A DNA stretch of 64,000 bases from Caulobacter sp. 602-2 (GTDB lineage: Bacteria; Pseudomonadota; Alphaproteobacteria; Caulobacterales; Caulobacteraceae): NCBI RefSeq assembly GCF_011043625.1, contig NZ_JAAKGT010000009.1, positions 1 to 64,000 of the forward strand. The letters are read 5' to 3'. The notes below the pieces were generated by a model that did no database searches, was not told where the DNA came from, and saw only the letters and a program-made list of their open reading frames with translations. The position numbers were made by a program, and so were the translations under genes. Shown one piece after another: positions 42,353-49,425 of this stretch. Within the stretch, counting starts at the first letter, position 1. The number at the start of each line of letters is the position of its first letter.

Positions 42353-42931
42353 GTGGTCGTGCTCAACCGCATCTATACGCGCACGGGCGACAAGGGCTCG
42401 ACGCGCCTGTCGACCGGCGAGCCGGTCAGCAAGGCTTCCCTGCGGGTCGAGGCCTATGGCGGCGTCGATGAGACCAACGCCTTCATCGGCGTGGCCCGCC
42501 AGCACGCCGGCGGCGATCCCGACCTCGACGCCATGCTCGAGCGGATCCAGAACGACCTCTTCGACCTGGGCGCGGATCTGGCCACCCCCGAGCAGAACGA
42601 AAAGCCCGAGTGGGAGCCGTTGCGCGTGGTCGAGGCCCAGGTCGCGCGCCTGGAGGCCGAGATCGACCTGATCAACGAACGCCTCTCGCCGCTGACCTCG
42701 TTCGTGCTGCCGGCCGGTTCGCCGCTGTCGGCCGCCCTGCACGTGGCCCGCACCGTCTGCCGCCGGGCCGAGCGGACCTGCGTGGCCCTGGCCGCTGTCG
42801 ACGGCGAGATCGTCGGGGCGCCGGCGCTTAAATATCTCAATCGCCTGTCGGACCTCTTGTTCGTGGCCGCACGGCGCGCCAACTCCGACGGCGCGAGCGA
42901 CGTGCTGTGGAAGCCCGGCGCGACGCGATAG
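42353..42931 (+). CDS. PduO-type cob(I)alamin adenosyltransferase
   Basis: A 192-residue ATP:corrinoid adenosyltransferase that makes adenosylcobalamin. The N-terminal ATP-binding RIYTRTGDKGSTRL and VEAYGGVDETNAFIG motifs, the helix with NDLFDLGADLATP, FVLPAGSPLSAALHVARTVCRRAER, and LKYLNRLSDLLFVAARRAN are all characteristic of the PduO/MMAB family. The GTG start has a textbook AGGAGG 7 bases upstream. Ethylmalonyl-CoA mutase (56887) needs this coenzyme. The HIG1 gene precedes it and the amidotransferase gene follows after 10 bases. Confidence 0.95.
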   Translation: MVVLNRIYTRTGDKGSTRLSTGEPVSKASLRVEAYGGVDETNAFIGVARQHAGGDPDLDAMLERIQNDLFDLGADLATPEQNEKPEWEPLRVVEAQVARLEAEIDLINERLSPLTSFVLPAGSPLSAALHVARTVCRRAERTCVALAAVDGEIVGAPALKYLNRLSDLLFVAARRANSDGASDVLWKPGATR

Positions 42932-42941
42932 GATCTCTTCG

Positions 42942-43649
42942 ATGCGCATCGGTCTTCTGGAGACGGGCGAGCCGCCCGAAAGCCTGATCTTTGACTACGG
43001 CCGCTACGGCGGCATGTTCCAGCGCCTGCTGGGGCCGGGCCACGACTACGCGACCTTCGACGTCCAGGCCGGCGTGCTGCCTAAGGCGATCGACGCCTGC
43101 GACGCCTATGTCGTCACCGGCAGTTCGGCGGGGGTCTATGACGACCTGCCCTGGATCGACCCGCTGAAGGGGTTCCTGGCCGCCGCCCGCGACCAGGTTC
43201 CGCTGGTCGGGGTGTGTTTCGGCCACCAGGTGATGGCCGAGGCGTTCGGCGGCAGCGCGGTGAAGTCCGACAAGGGCTGGGGCATCGGCCTGCAGAGCTA
43301 TTCGGTGTCGAAGGCCGCACCGTGGATGGACGACGTCGCCCATGTCAGCGCGCCGGGCTCGCACCAGGATCAGGTGGTGGCCCTGGCGCCGGGCGGCCAG
43401 GTGCTGGCCGGCAGCGACTTCACGCCGTTCGGCGTGCTGGCCTATGGCGACAAGGCCATCTCGATGCAGTTCCATCCGGAGTTCGATCCGGCCTACGCCA
43501 CGGCGCTGATCGAAAGCCGGCGGGGCACGCGCTTTTCCGAAGAGCAGGCCGACGCGGCCGTGGCCTCGCTGGCCGCGCCCAACGACAGCAACCGCATCGC
43601 CGGCTGGATCGACAGCTTCCTGGCCGGAGCGTGGCAGCCGAAAGTGTGA
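42942..43649 (+). CDS. Class I glutamine amidotransferase
   Basis: A 235-residue class-I amidotransferase-like protein, with the nucleophile Cys92 in GVCFGHQ and the His178/Glu180 pair in QFHPEF. Stand-alone proteins of this type (GuaA-like, YfeJ or gamma-Glu hydrolase-like) release ammonia from glutamine or cleave a gamma-glutamyl bond. The early ETGEPPESLIFDYGRYGGMFQRLL segment is common in this subgroup. It follows the adenosyltransferase by 10 bases, so cotranscription is likely, but no shared pathway is evident. Confidence 0.9.
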   Translation: MRIGLLETGEPPESLIFDYGRYGGMFQRLLGPGHDYATFDVQAGVLPKAIDACDAYVVTGSSAGVYDDLPWIDPLKGFLAAARDQVPLVGVCFGHQVMAEAFGGSAVKSDKGWGIGLQSYSVSKAAPWMDDVAHVSAPGSHQDQVVALAPGGQVLAGSDFTPFGVLAYGDKAISMQFHPEFDPAYATALIESRRGTRFSEEQADAAVASLAAPNDSNRIAGWIDSFLAGAWQPKV

Positions 43650-43686
43650 GCGGTTTCGGCGCTCGCCACGCTCCAGATGATCGAGG

Positions 43687-43712
43687 TGGAGCCTGTCCAT
43701 GGACAGGCTCCA
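43687..43712. repeat. Perfect 26-bp palindrome
   Basis: Left half TGGAGCCTGTCCA is followed directly by its reverse complement, with no spacer. It lies 38 bases after the amidotransferase stop and 56 before the haem protein start. In RNA it would be an almost loop-free hairpin; as DNA it is a dyad-symmetry site. Confidence 0.8.
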
Positions 43713-43767
43713 GCGCAACCAAGGCCTGACTTGGCCGTTGCGGCTGGGCAAGCGGGAGAACAACGCC

Positions 43768-44415
43768 ATGCGTCTCGCCACCGTGATGCTCGCCGCGGGC
43801 CTGACCCTCGCGGGCGGCGCCGTGATCGCCATGACCCAGGGCGCGGCCGGTCCCGCGCCCGCCGCGCCGCCGGCCGAGGGCCTGAAGACCGTCGCCAGCT
43901 TCCAGTCGATCAAGGATCCGGCCGCCCGTTCGGTCGCCCTGTTCACCGAGGCGGGCAAGGTGATCCAGAGCCCTCGTTGCCTGAACTGCCACCCGGCGAC
44001 CCGCGCGCCGACCCAGGGCGATGACCTGCATCCGCACAATCCGCCGATGGTCGCCGGCCAGAGCGGCCATGGGCCTGTCGGCATGCCCTGCCTGTCGTGC
44101 CACGGCCCGGCCAACGTCAGGACCTTCGGCCAGCAGGTCAAAAGCATTCCCGGCGATCCGCACTGGGCGCTGGCCCCGGCCGAGATGGCCTGGCAGGGCA
44201 AGTCGCTGGGAGCGATCTGCGCCCAGCTGAAGGATCCGGCCCGCAACGGCGGCAAGACCCTGGCCCAGATCCACGAGCACTTGGCCCGCGACCACCTGGT
44301 CGGTTGGGGCTGGAATCCCGGCGAGGGCCGCAAGCCCGCGCCGGGGACGCAAGGTCAGTTCGGCGAGATCATCAAGGCCTGGATCGATACCGGGGCCAAG
44401 TGCCCTAAGGCTTGA
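43768..44415 (+). CDS. Exported di-haem c-type cytochrome-like protein
   Basis: A 215-residue exported protein. The N-terminal hydrophobic stretch (LATVMLAAGLTLAGGAVIAM) is a signal peptide or anchor. Two haem-attachment motifs are present, CLNCH (71-75) and CLSCH (108-112), in a layout of the multihaem-like NapC/isoquinoline oxidoreductase-associated proteins. Several His residues (DDLHPHNPP, SGHGP, IHEHLARDH) could be axial ligands. The ATG at 43768 has GGGAGAA 7 bases upstream. Its partner dehydrogenase is not in the neighbourhood. The end overlaps the convergent gene by 11 bases. Confidence 0.8.
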   Translation: MRLATVMLAAGLTLAGGAVIAMTQGAAGPAPAAPPAEGLKTVASFQSIKDPAARSVALFTEAGKVIQSPRCLNCHPATRAPTQGDDLHPHNPPMVAGQSGHGPVGMPCLSCHGPANVRTFGQQVKSIPGDPHWALAPAEMAWQGKSLGAICAQLKDPARNGGKTLAQIHEHLARDHLVGWGWNPGEGRKPAPGTQGQFGEIIKAWIDTGAKCPKA

Positions 44416-45100
44416 CCGGCGAAGCCTCGGCAGCCCTCTCCACCATCAGGAGAGGGCGGACGAAGAAGGTCGGGCGCGGCAAGGGATCGCGATAGCCCCT
44501 GCAGCAGGGCGGCGGGGGCGGGGTGTGCAGCGCCAGCACGGTCCAGCCGCCGGGCGGCCGCGCCGCGGCGGCGTGGAAGACGATCGTCGGCAGGGCGTAA
44601 GGGGGGCGCGTCGTGCCGCAGTGCCACACGGGGACGGTCTCGCCGCGAACGGCCACGGGCCCCGTCGAGGACACCATGGGCGGCGTGAACTTGCTGTTGC
44701 CCGGCAGGGCGCCGGCGCCCATCGTCAGCTTGAAGGCCTTGGGCAGCCCTCGGCAGAAGGCCTCGTCGAGCACCGGCGCAGTCGGCGCCTCCTTGGCGAA
44801 GACCAGGCGCTCGACGACGCCCGTGTCGTCCGAGTACTCGCAATGGGCCGCCTGGTCCCCCGGCTGGCCCGGCAGCGCGCCAAGGCCGACGCCGCTGAGC
44901 GTCGTGCCGGCGCCGGCGGCCGGACATGAAAAGCCGCTGGCCTTGTGGATCAGCTTGCCGTCTCCGGCGGCGAAGACCGCCTGCGCCTCGGGCGTCGCCC
45001 GGGCGAGGACGGCGGCGACATCGACGCTCGGCGTCGGTTGGGCCAGGGCCGGGAAGGCGACGGCGGTCAGCAGGGCGGACAGGGCGGCACGCGTGAACAT
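44405..45100 (-). CDS. Exported protein of unknown family
   Basis: A 231-residue protein with a signal peptide (RAALSALLTAVAFPALAQP; cleavage near ALA-QP). The mature part has scattered Cys residues (FSCPA, AAHCEYS, FCRGLP, WHCGT, CCRGY) that may form disulfides in the periplasm, and Pro-rich strands. No family is recognised. The ATG at 45100 fits the signal peptide; a longer in-frame ATG at 45196 does not. It is divergent from the GH2 gene with 141 bases between starts. Confidence 0.65.
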   Translation of the reverse strand: MFTRAALSALLTAVAFPALAQPTPSVDVAAVLARATPEAQAVFAAGDGKLIHKASGFSCPAAGAGTTLSGVGLGALPGQPGDQAAHCEYSDDTGVVERLVFAKEAPTAPVLDEAFCRGLPKAFKLTMGAGALPGNSKFTPPMVSSTGPVAVRGETVPVWHCGTTRPPYALPTIVFHAAAARPPGGWTVLALHTPPPPPCCRGYRDPLPRPTFFVRPLLMVERAAEASPVKP

Positions 45101-45197
45101 GGCCGCATAGGCCCATAAGCTCAACCATAAGGCAAGGTCGCCTTCCGTCTTCGCCCACTGGACAATCCGCAATCGGCCTGACCAATATCCCGGCAAA

Positions 45198-45211
45198 TGA
45201 CAACGTTGGCA
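45198..45211. promoter_or_regulatory. Possible LacI-type operator before the GH2 gene
   Basis: TGACAACGTTGGCA has the perfect 8-base palindromic core CAACGTTG, similar to sugar-gene repressor sites with a CG centre. It lies about 30 bases before the GH2 ATG. Context is suggestive only. Confidence 0.3.
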
Positions 45212-45241
45212 TTACCAGCGTTGCGGAACAGGGAGAGGTGG

Positions 45242-47101
45242 ATGCGGCGGGTGTTCGAGCGCGTTCTGGCGGCCGCGGCCGTGCTGGTCATGGCCGCCTC
45301 GGCGGCGCAGGCGGGGCCGACCCTGACACGGGCCGACCGGCGCGACGGCCAGGACCTGTCGGGAACCTGGAACTACTCGGTCGATCCCTATCGCGACGGG
45401 ATCGCCGGCTTCCACCGCGGCCCGCCCGGCGTCGGCCACCGCCGCTACGACGACAGCGACGTCGAGCAGGTCACACGCGCCGATCCCAAGGCGCTCTACG
45501 AATACGACATGCAGCGCTCGCCGACCGCGACCCTGCCGGCCTCGTGGCTGACCCACGCGCCGGAGATGCGTCACTACCAGGGCCTCGTCTGGTACCAGCG
45601 GCGGTTCGAGACGCCGGCGCTGAAGCCCGGCCAGCGGGCCTTCCTGCGCTTCGAGGCCGCCAACTACACCGCCAAGGTCTATCTGAACGGCCAGGCCGCG
45701 GGCGAGCACGAGGGCGGCTTCACCCCGTTCTCGCTGGAGGTGACCAGGCTGCTGCGCGGCGGCCAGAACCAGGTGACGGTCGGCGTCGACTCCACCCCCG
45801 CCGTCGACGGCGCCCCGCCGCCGGTCACCGACTGGGAGAACTATGGCGGGATCACCCGGCCCGTGCGGCTGGTGATCACGCCCGAGACCTTCGTCGACGA
45901 GGCCTGGGTGCGCCTGACCCGCGACGGCAAGGCGATCGCCGCCGACGTGCGGCTCGACGGTCCGGCGGCGGCCGGCGCGGCGGTCAGCGTCAAGGTCGCC
46001 GGGCTGAACCTGACCCTCTCCGGCCAGGCCGGTTCCGACGGCGTGGCCAGGCTTTCGGCTCCCGCGCCCAAGGGCCTCAAGCGCTGGGCGCCCGGCGCGC
46101 CGGCGCTCTACGACGTGCGCGTCGAGGCCGGCGGCGACGTGCTGACCGACCGTGTCGGCTTCCGCACGGTCGAGGTTCGCGGCGGCGAGATCCTGGTCAA
46201 CGGCAAGCCGGTGTTCCTGCGCGGCATCTGCCTGCACGAGGAGGAGCTGGGCGAGAACCCGGCCCGCACGATCACCGACGCCTCCGCCCACGCCCTGCTG
46301 GCCGAAGCGCGCGATGGTTTGCACGCCAACTTCGTGCGCCTGGCCCACTATCCGCATTCGGAGGTGACCACGCGCCTGGCCGACGAGATGGGTCTCCTGG
46401 TCTGGAGCGAGATCCCGATCTACTGGCTGGTCGACTTCGGCAACGCCCGCACCCTGAAGCTGGCGCGGGACATGCTGGCCGACTCCATCCGCCGGGATCG
46501 CAACCGCGCCTCGATCGTGCTGTGGAGCGTGGCCAACGAGACCCCGATCAGCGACGCCCGCAACGCCTTCCTGGGAACCCTGGCCGACGACGTCCGCGCG
46601 CTGGACGACACCCGCCTGGTCACCGCCGCCCTGCTGGCCGACCACAAGGTCGAAGGCGGCGAGCAGGTGATGGGCATCGACGACCCGCTGGCCGCCAAGC
46701 TCGACGTGCTGGCGGTCAACACCTATGCCGGCTGGTATTCCGACGACAGCCTGGATGCGGTGGCCAAGATCGCCTGGCGGCCGACCGACAAGCCGATGGT
46801 GTTCTCCGAGTTCGGCGCCGACGCCCTGGCCGGGTTCAGCGACCCGGCCCTGATGCGCAAGTTCTCCGAGGACTTCCAGGCCCGCTACTATGTCCAGACC
46901 CTGGCCATGGCGGCCAACGCGCCGTCACTGCGGGGCATGTCTCCCTGGATCCTCAAGGACTTCCGCTCACCCCGCCGCCAGCACCCGGTCTACCAGCAGG
47001 GCTGGAACCGCAAGGGCCTGATCTCGCCCACCGGCCGGCGCAAGGCCGCCTTCAAGGTGCTGGCGGATTACTACGAGAAGCTGGCGGGAGAGGGACGGTA
47101 G
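45242..47101 (+). CDS. Secreted GH2 glycosidase (beta-glucuronidase/galactosidase-like)
   Basis: 619 residues with a signal peptide ending AAQAG. Domains are in GH2 order: a jelly-roll sugar-binding domain (about 40-215, with YQGLVWYQRRF and WENYGGITRPVRLV), an immunoglobulin-like domain (about 216-310), and a TIM barrel beginning NGKPVFLRGICLHEE. The acid/base is Glu433 (ANETPI) and the nucleophile Glu523 (FSEFGAD). Length and the short barrel resemble beta-glucuronidase more than large LacZ. It would release a terminal beta-linked sugar or uronic acid in the periplasm. AGGGAG precedes the ATG. Confidence 0.9.
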   Translation: MRRVFERVLAAAAVLVMAASAAQAGPTLTRADRRDGQDLSGTWNYSVDPYRDGIAGFHRGPPGVGHRRYDDSDVEQVTRADPKALYEYDMQRSPTATLPASWLTHAPEMRHYQGLVWYQRRFETPALKPGQRAFLRFEAANYTAKVYLNGQAAGEHEGGFTPFSLEVTRLLRGGQNQVTVGVDSTPAVDGAPPPVTDWENYGGITRPVRLVITPETFVDEAWVRLTRDGKAIAADVRLDGPAAAGAAVSVKVAGLNLTLSGQAGSDGVARLSAPAPKGLKRWAPGAPALYDVRVEAGGDVLTDRVGFRTVEVRGGEILVNGKPVFLRGICLHEEELGENPARTITDASAHALLAEARDGLHANFVRLAHYPHSEVTTRLADEMGLLVWSEIPIYWLVDFGNARTLKLARDMLADSIRRDRNRASIVLWSVANETPISDARNAFLGTLADDVRALDDTRLVTAALLADHKVEGGEQVMGIDDPLAAKLDVLAVNTYAGWYSDDSLDAVAKIAWRPTDKPMVFSEFGADALAGFSDPALMRKFSEDFQARYYVQTLAMAANAPSLRGMSPWILKDFRSPRRQHPVYQQGWNRKGLISPTGRRKAAFKVLADYYEKLAGEGR

Positions 47102-47177
47102 ATTTCTCTCTTAGATTGCAGACATCCGCGCGTCTGTCGTCTAGGAAGCATGTGGTCGCAAAGGGGGCTGCGAAGGC

Positions 47178-47873
47178 ATGCTGGTTGCTCGTGAACGCAT
47201 CGGGCCGGGCCGCCGTCTGAGCGGTGTGGTCGCATTGCTCGCGGCCATCGCCGCGATGGCCTCGCCCACGCCGGCCGCGATGGCCTCGCCGGTCGTGGGG
47301 CCCGAGGCCGCGGTCGCCGTGGCCATCGGCGACCAGCCCCTGGATCCGGCTCAGCTGACCCTGGCGCGCGACGTGGTCAGGGCCATGGACTTCGACACCA
47401 GCATCGGCGGAGCGCTCGACATCATCTATGGCCCCATGCGGGCGCAGGTGATGCGCGAGGTCTCGCCCGACGGCAAGGTCACGCCCAATCCCGTGTTCGT
47501 CGCGGCCGTCGACGAGGCGCTGTTGGGCGGCAAGGCGGCCCTCAAGGCCAAGGTGCTGGACGGACTGACCCGCTACTACGCCGCCAGCCTCGAAGCCCAA
47601 TCGCTGCGTGACCTCGCCGCCTTCCTGCGCACGCCCCTGGGGCGGAAGTTCATCAAGTCGCCCGACCAGTTGACGCAGGCCGATCGGCGCGAGGTCAACA
47701 TCCTCGGCGACAGCAAGCCCTTCATCGATCAGTTGGCCGGCGTAGGCCCCGGCAGCAGCAAGGTCGTGCTCGCGGTCTTGCAGCGGCATGGCGACAGTGA
47801 CGTCATCATCGCCGACTTCAACGTCCGCCTTTGCGCGGGGGTGAAGGCGCGGGGCCTGACGAAGACCTGCTAG
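47178..47873 (+). CDS. Exported DUF2059-family protein
   Basis: A 231-residue exported helical protein. A signal peptide (VVALLAAIAAMASPTPAAMA) precedes the DUF2059-like part, in which a small C-terminal domain contains VLDGLTRYYAASLEAQSLRDLAAFLRTPLGRKFI. Members are exported proteins of unknown role. Ends convergently 10 bases before the SRPBCC gene stop. Confidence 0.75.
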   Translation: MLVARERIGPGRRLSGVVALLAAIAAMASPTPAAMASPVVGPEAAVAVAIGDQPLDPAQLTLARDVVRAMDFDTSIGGALDIIYGPMRAQVMREVSPDGKVTPNPVFVAAVDEALLGGKAALKAKVLDGLTRYYAASLEAQSLRDLAAFLRTPLGRKFIKSPDQLTQADRREVNILGDSKPFIDQLAGVGPGSSKVVLAVLQRHGDSDVIIADFNVRLCAGVKARGLTKTC

Positions 47874-47883
47874 GTCGCAAGGC

Positions 47884-48375
47884 TCAGAGCCTCGCCGCCA
47901 GGGCCGTCATCTGGTCGGCGGCGACGCCCCAGCCTTCGTGGAAGCCCATCTGCTCGTGTATGGCCTTGTCCTCGGCCGACCAATGGCGGGCGATGGCGGT
48001 GTAGCGGGTCTGGCCCCCGCCCAGGTCCTCGAAGCGGACGATGCCGACCATGAACGGCTTGTCGGACGGAACCCAGGCGCTGGTGAAGGCGTCGGTGAAG
48101 ACGATCAGCTGGTTCTCGACGACCTCAAGGTAGACGCCGCGGTTGGGCATCTCCTCGCCGTTCGGACCGCTCATGACGATCAGGCTGGAGCCGCCGGTGC
48201 GCACGTCCATCTCGGCATGGCTGACGCGCCAGGGCGGCGGGCAGAACCATTCGGGCAGCAGCTCGGGCGTGGTCCAGCACTTGAAGAGCTTTTCGGCCGG
48301 CTGGTCGATGATCCGGGTCAGGACCAGTTCGTGCGCGGCGGTCGGGGCGGCGGCGGGGGCGGCGTCGAGGGCCAT
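47884..48375 (-). CDS. SRPBCC/AHSA1-family protein
   Basis: A 163-residue START-like (AHSA1) protein. The segments LVLTRIIDQPAEKLFKCWTTPELLPEWFCPPPWRV, TGGSSLIVMSGPNGEEMPNRGVYLEV and the C-terminal MGFHEGWGVAADQMTALAARL are standard for this family, which binds hydrophobic ligands or acts with the Hsp90 system. Ligand unknown. The ATG at 48375 has CGGAGAAG upstream. It is divergent from the SDR gene. Confidence 0.9.
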   Translation of the reverse strand: MALDAAPAAAPTAAHELVLTRIIDQPAEKLFKCWTTPELLPEWFCPPPWRVSHAEMDVRTGGSSLIVMSGPNGEEMPNRGVYLEVVENQLIVFTDAFTSAWVPSDKPFMVGIVRFEDLGGGQTRYTAIARHWSAEDKAIHEQMGFHEGWGVAADQMTALAARL

Positions 48376-48509
48376 GGCGTCTTCTCCGTATCGTTGGAAG
48401 CAGTGTTCGGCCCAAGGACGACCGGCGTCGACCCGTCCCGACAGGCGCCGGCTGATTTTTCGCAAGCCGGTTGACCGGCCCGGTCGCCGGGGCCACTGTG
48501 CCGGAAATT

Positions 48510-48522
48510 CAAACAAACGTTT
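48510..48522. promoter_or_regulatory. TetR/PsrA-like operator
   Basis: CAAACAAACGTTT holds the perfect palindrome AAACGTTT and fits the pattern (G/C)AAAC-N-GTTT(G/C) of fatty-acid-responsive TetR repressors. It lies 12 bases before the SDR GTG start. Confidence 0.4.
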
Positions 48523-48534
48523 AGGGAGCGCGCC

Positions 48535-49299
48535 GTGAGCCTCTTCGACCTGTCCGGCAAGGTGGCCGTCATCACCGGATCCTCGCGCGGGATCGGCAAG
48601 GCCATCGCCGAGCGCATGGCCGAGCATGGGGCCAAGGTGGTGATCTCCTCGCGCAAGGCCGGCCCCTGCGAGGAGGTCGCGACGGCGCTCAATGAAAAGC
48701 ACGGCGCCGGAACCGCCATCGCCGTGCCGGCCAACATCGCCTCGAAGGAGGATCTGCAGCGCCTGGTCGACGAGACCCGCGCCGCCTTCGGCCGCATCGA
48801 CATCTGCGTCTGCAACGCCGCCAGCAACCCCTATTACGGTCCGCTGGCCGGGATCAGCGACGACCAGTTCCGCAAGATCCTCGACAACAACATCATCAGC
48901 AATCACTGGCTGATCTCGATGGTCGCCCCGGAGATGCGCGAGCGGAAGGACGGTTCGATCGTCATCGTCAGCTCGATCGGCGGCCTGCGCGGCAACGCCA
49001 TCATCGGGGCCTACAACATCTCCAAGGCGGCCGACTTCCAGCTGGCGCGCAACCTCGCCCACGAGTTCGGACCCGACAACGTGCGGGTGAACTGCATCGC
49101 GCCGGGCCTGATCAAGACCGACTTCGCCAAGGCCCTGTGGGACGACCCCAAGACCCTGGAGCGCTCGACCGCCGGCGTGCCGCTGCGCCGAATCGGCGAG
49201 CCGGACGAGATCGCCGGGGCGGCGGTCTATCTCGCGTCAAGCGCGGGCAGCTTCATGACGGGGCAAGCTCTGGTGGTGGACGGCGGGGCGACCATCTGA
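48535..49299 (+). CDS. Short-chain dehydrogenase/reductase
   Basis: A 254-residue classical SDR. The NAD(P)-binding motif is TGSSRGIG (14-21), the NNAG-like motif is CNAASN, the catalytic Ser lies in IVSSIGG, and YNISKAA gives the Tyr and Lys. PGLIKTDFAKALW and the C-terminal SFMTGQALVVDGGATI are typical. This subgroup resembles 3-oxoacyl-ACP reductase/DHRS4-like enzymes. The GTG has AGGGAGCG upstream. A likely operator with AAACGTTT lies just before it, so fatty-acid-linked control is possible. Confidence 0.9.
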   Translation: MSLFDLSGKVAVITGSSRGIGKAIAERMAEHGAKVVISSRKAGPCEEVATALNEKHGAGTAIAVPANIASKEDLQRLVDETRAAFGRIDICVCNAASNPYYGPLAGISDDQFRKILDNNIISNHWLISMVAPEMRERKDGSIVIVSSIGGLRGNAIIGAYNISKAADFQLARNLAHEFGPDNVRVNCIAPGLIKTDFAKALWDDPKTLERSTAGVPLRRIGEPDEIAGAAVYLASSAGSFMTGQALVVDGGATI

Positions 49300-49425
49300 G
49301 GCGTGCTCCACCGTCACGTGATAACGGCGGTTTTTGGTGCGGCCTAGGGACGCGCCCCGTCGGAAATTAACCGTCAGCGTAAGAGGTTGCCGCTAGGAAA
49401 TACGGGTCAATCGAGGACCCGCCGC

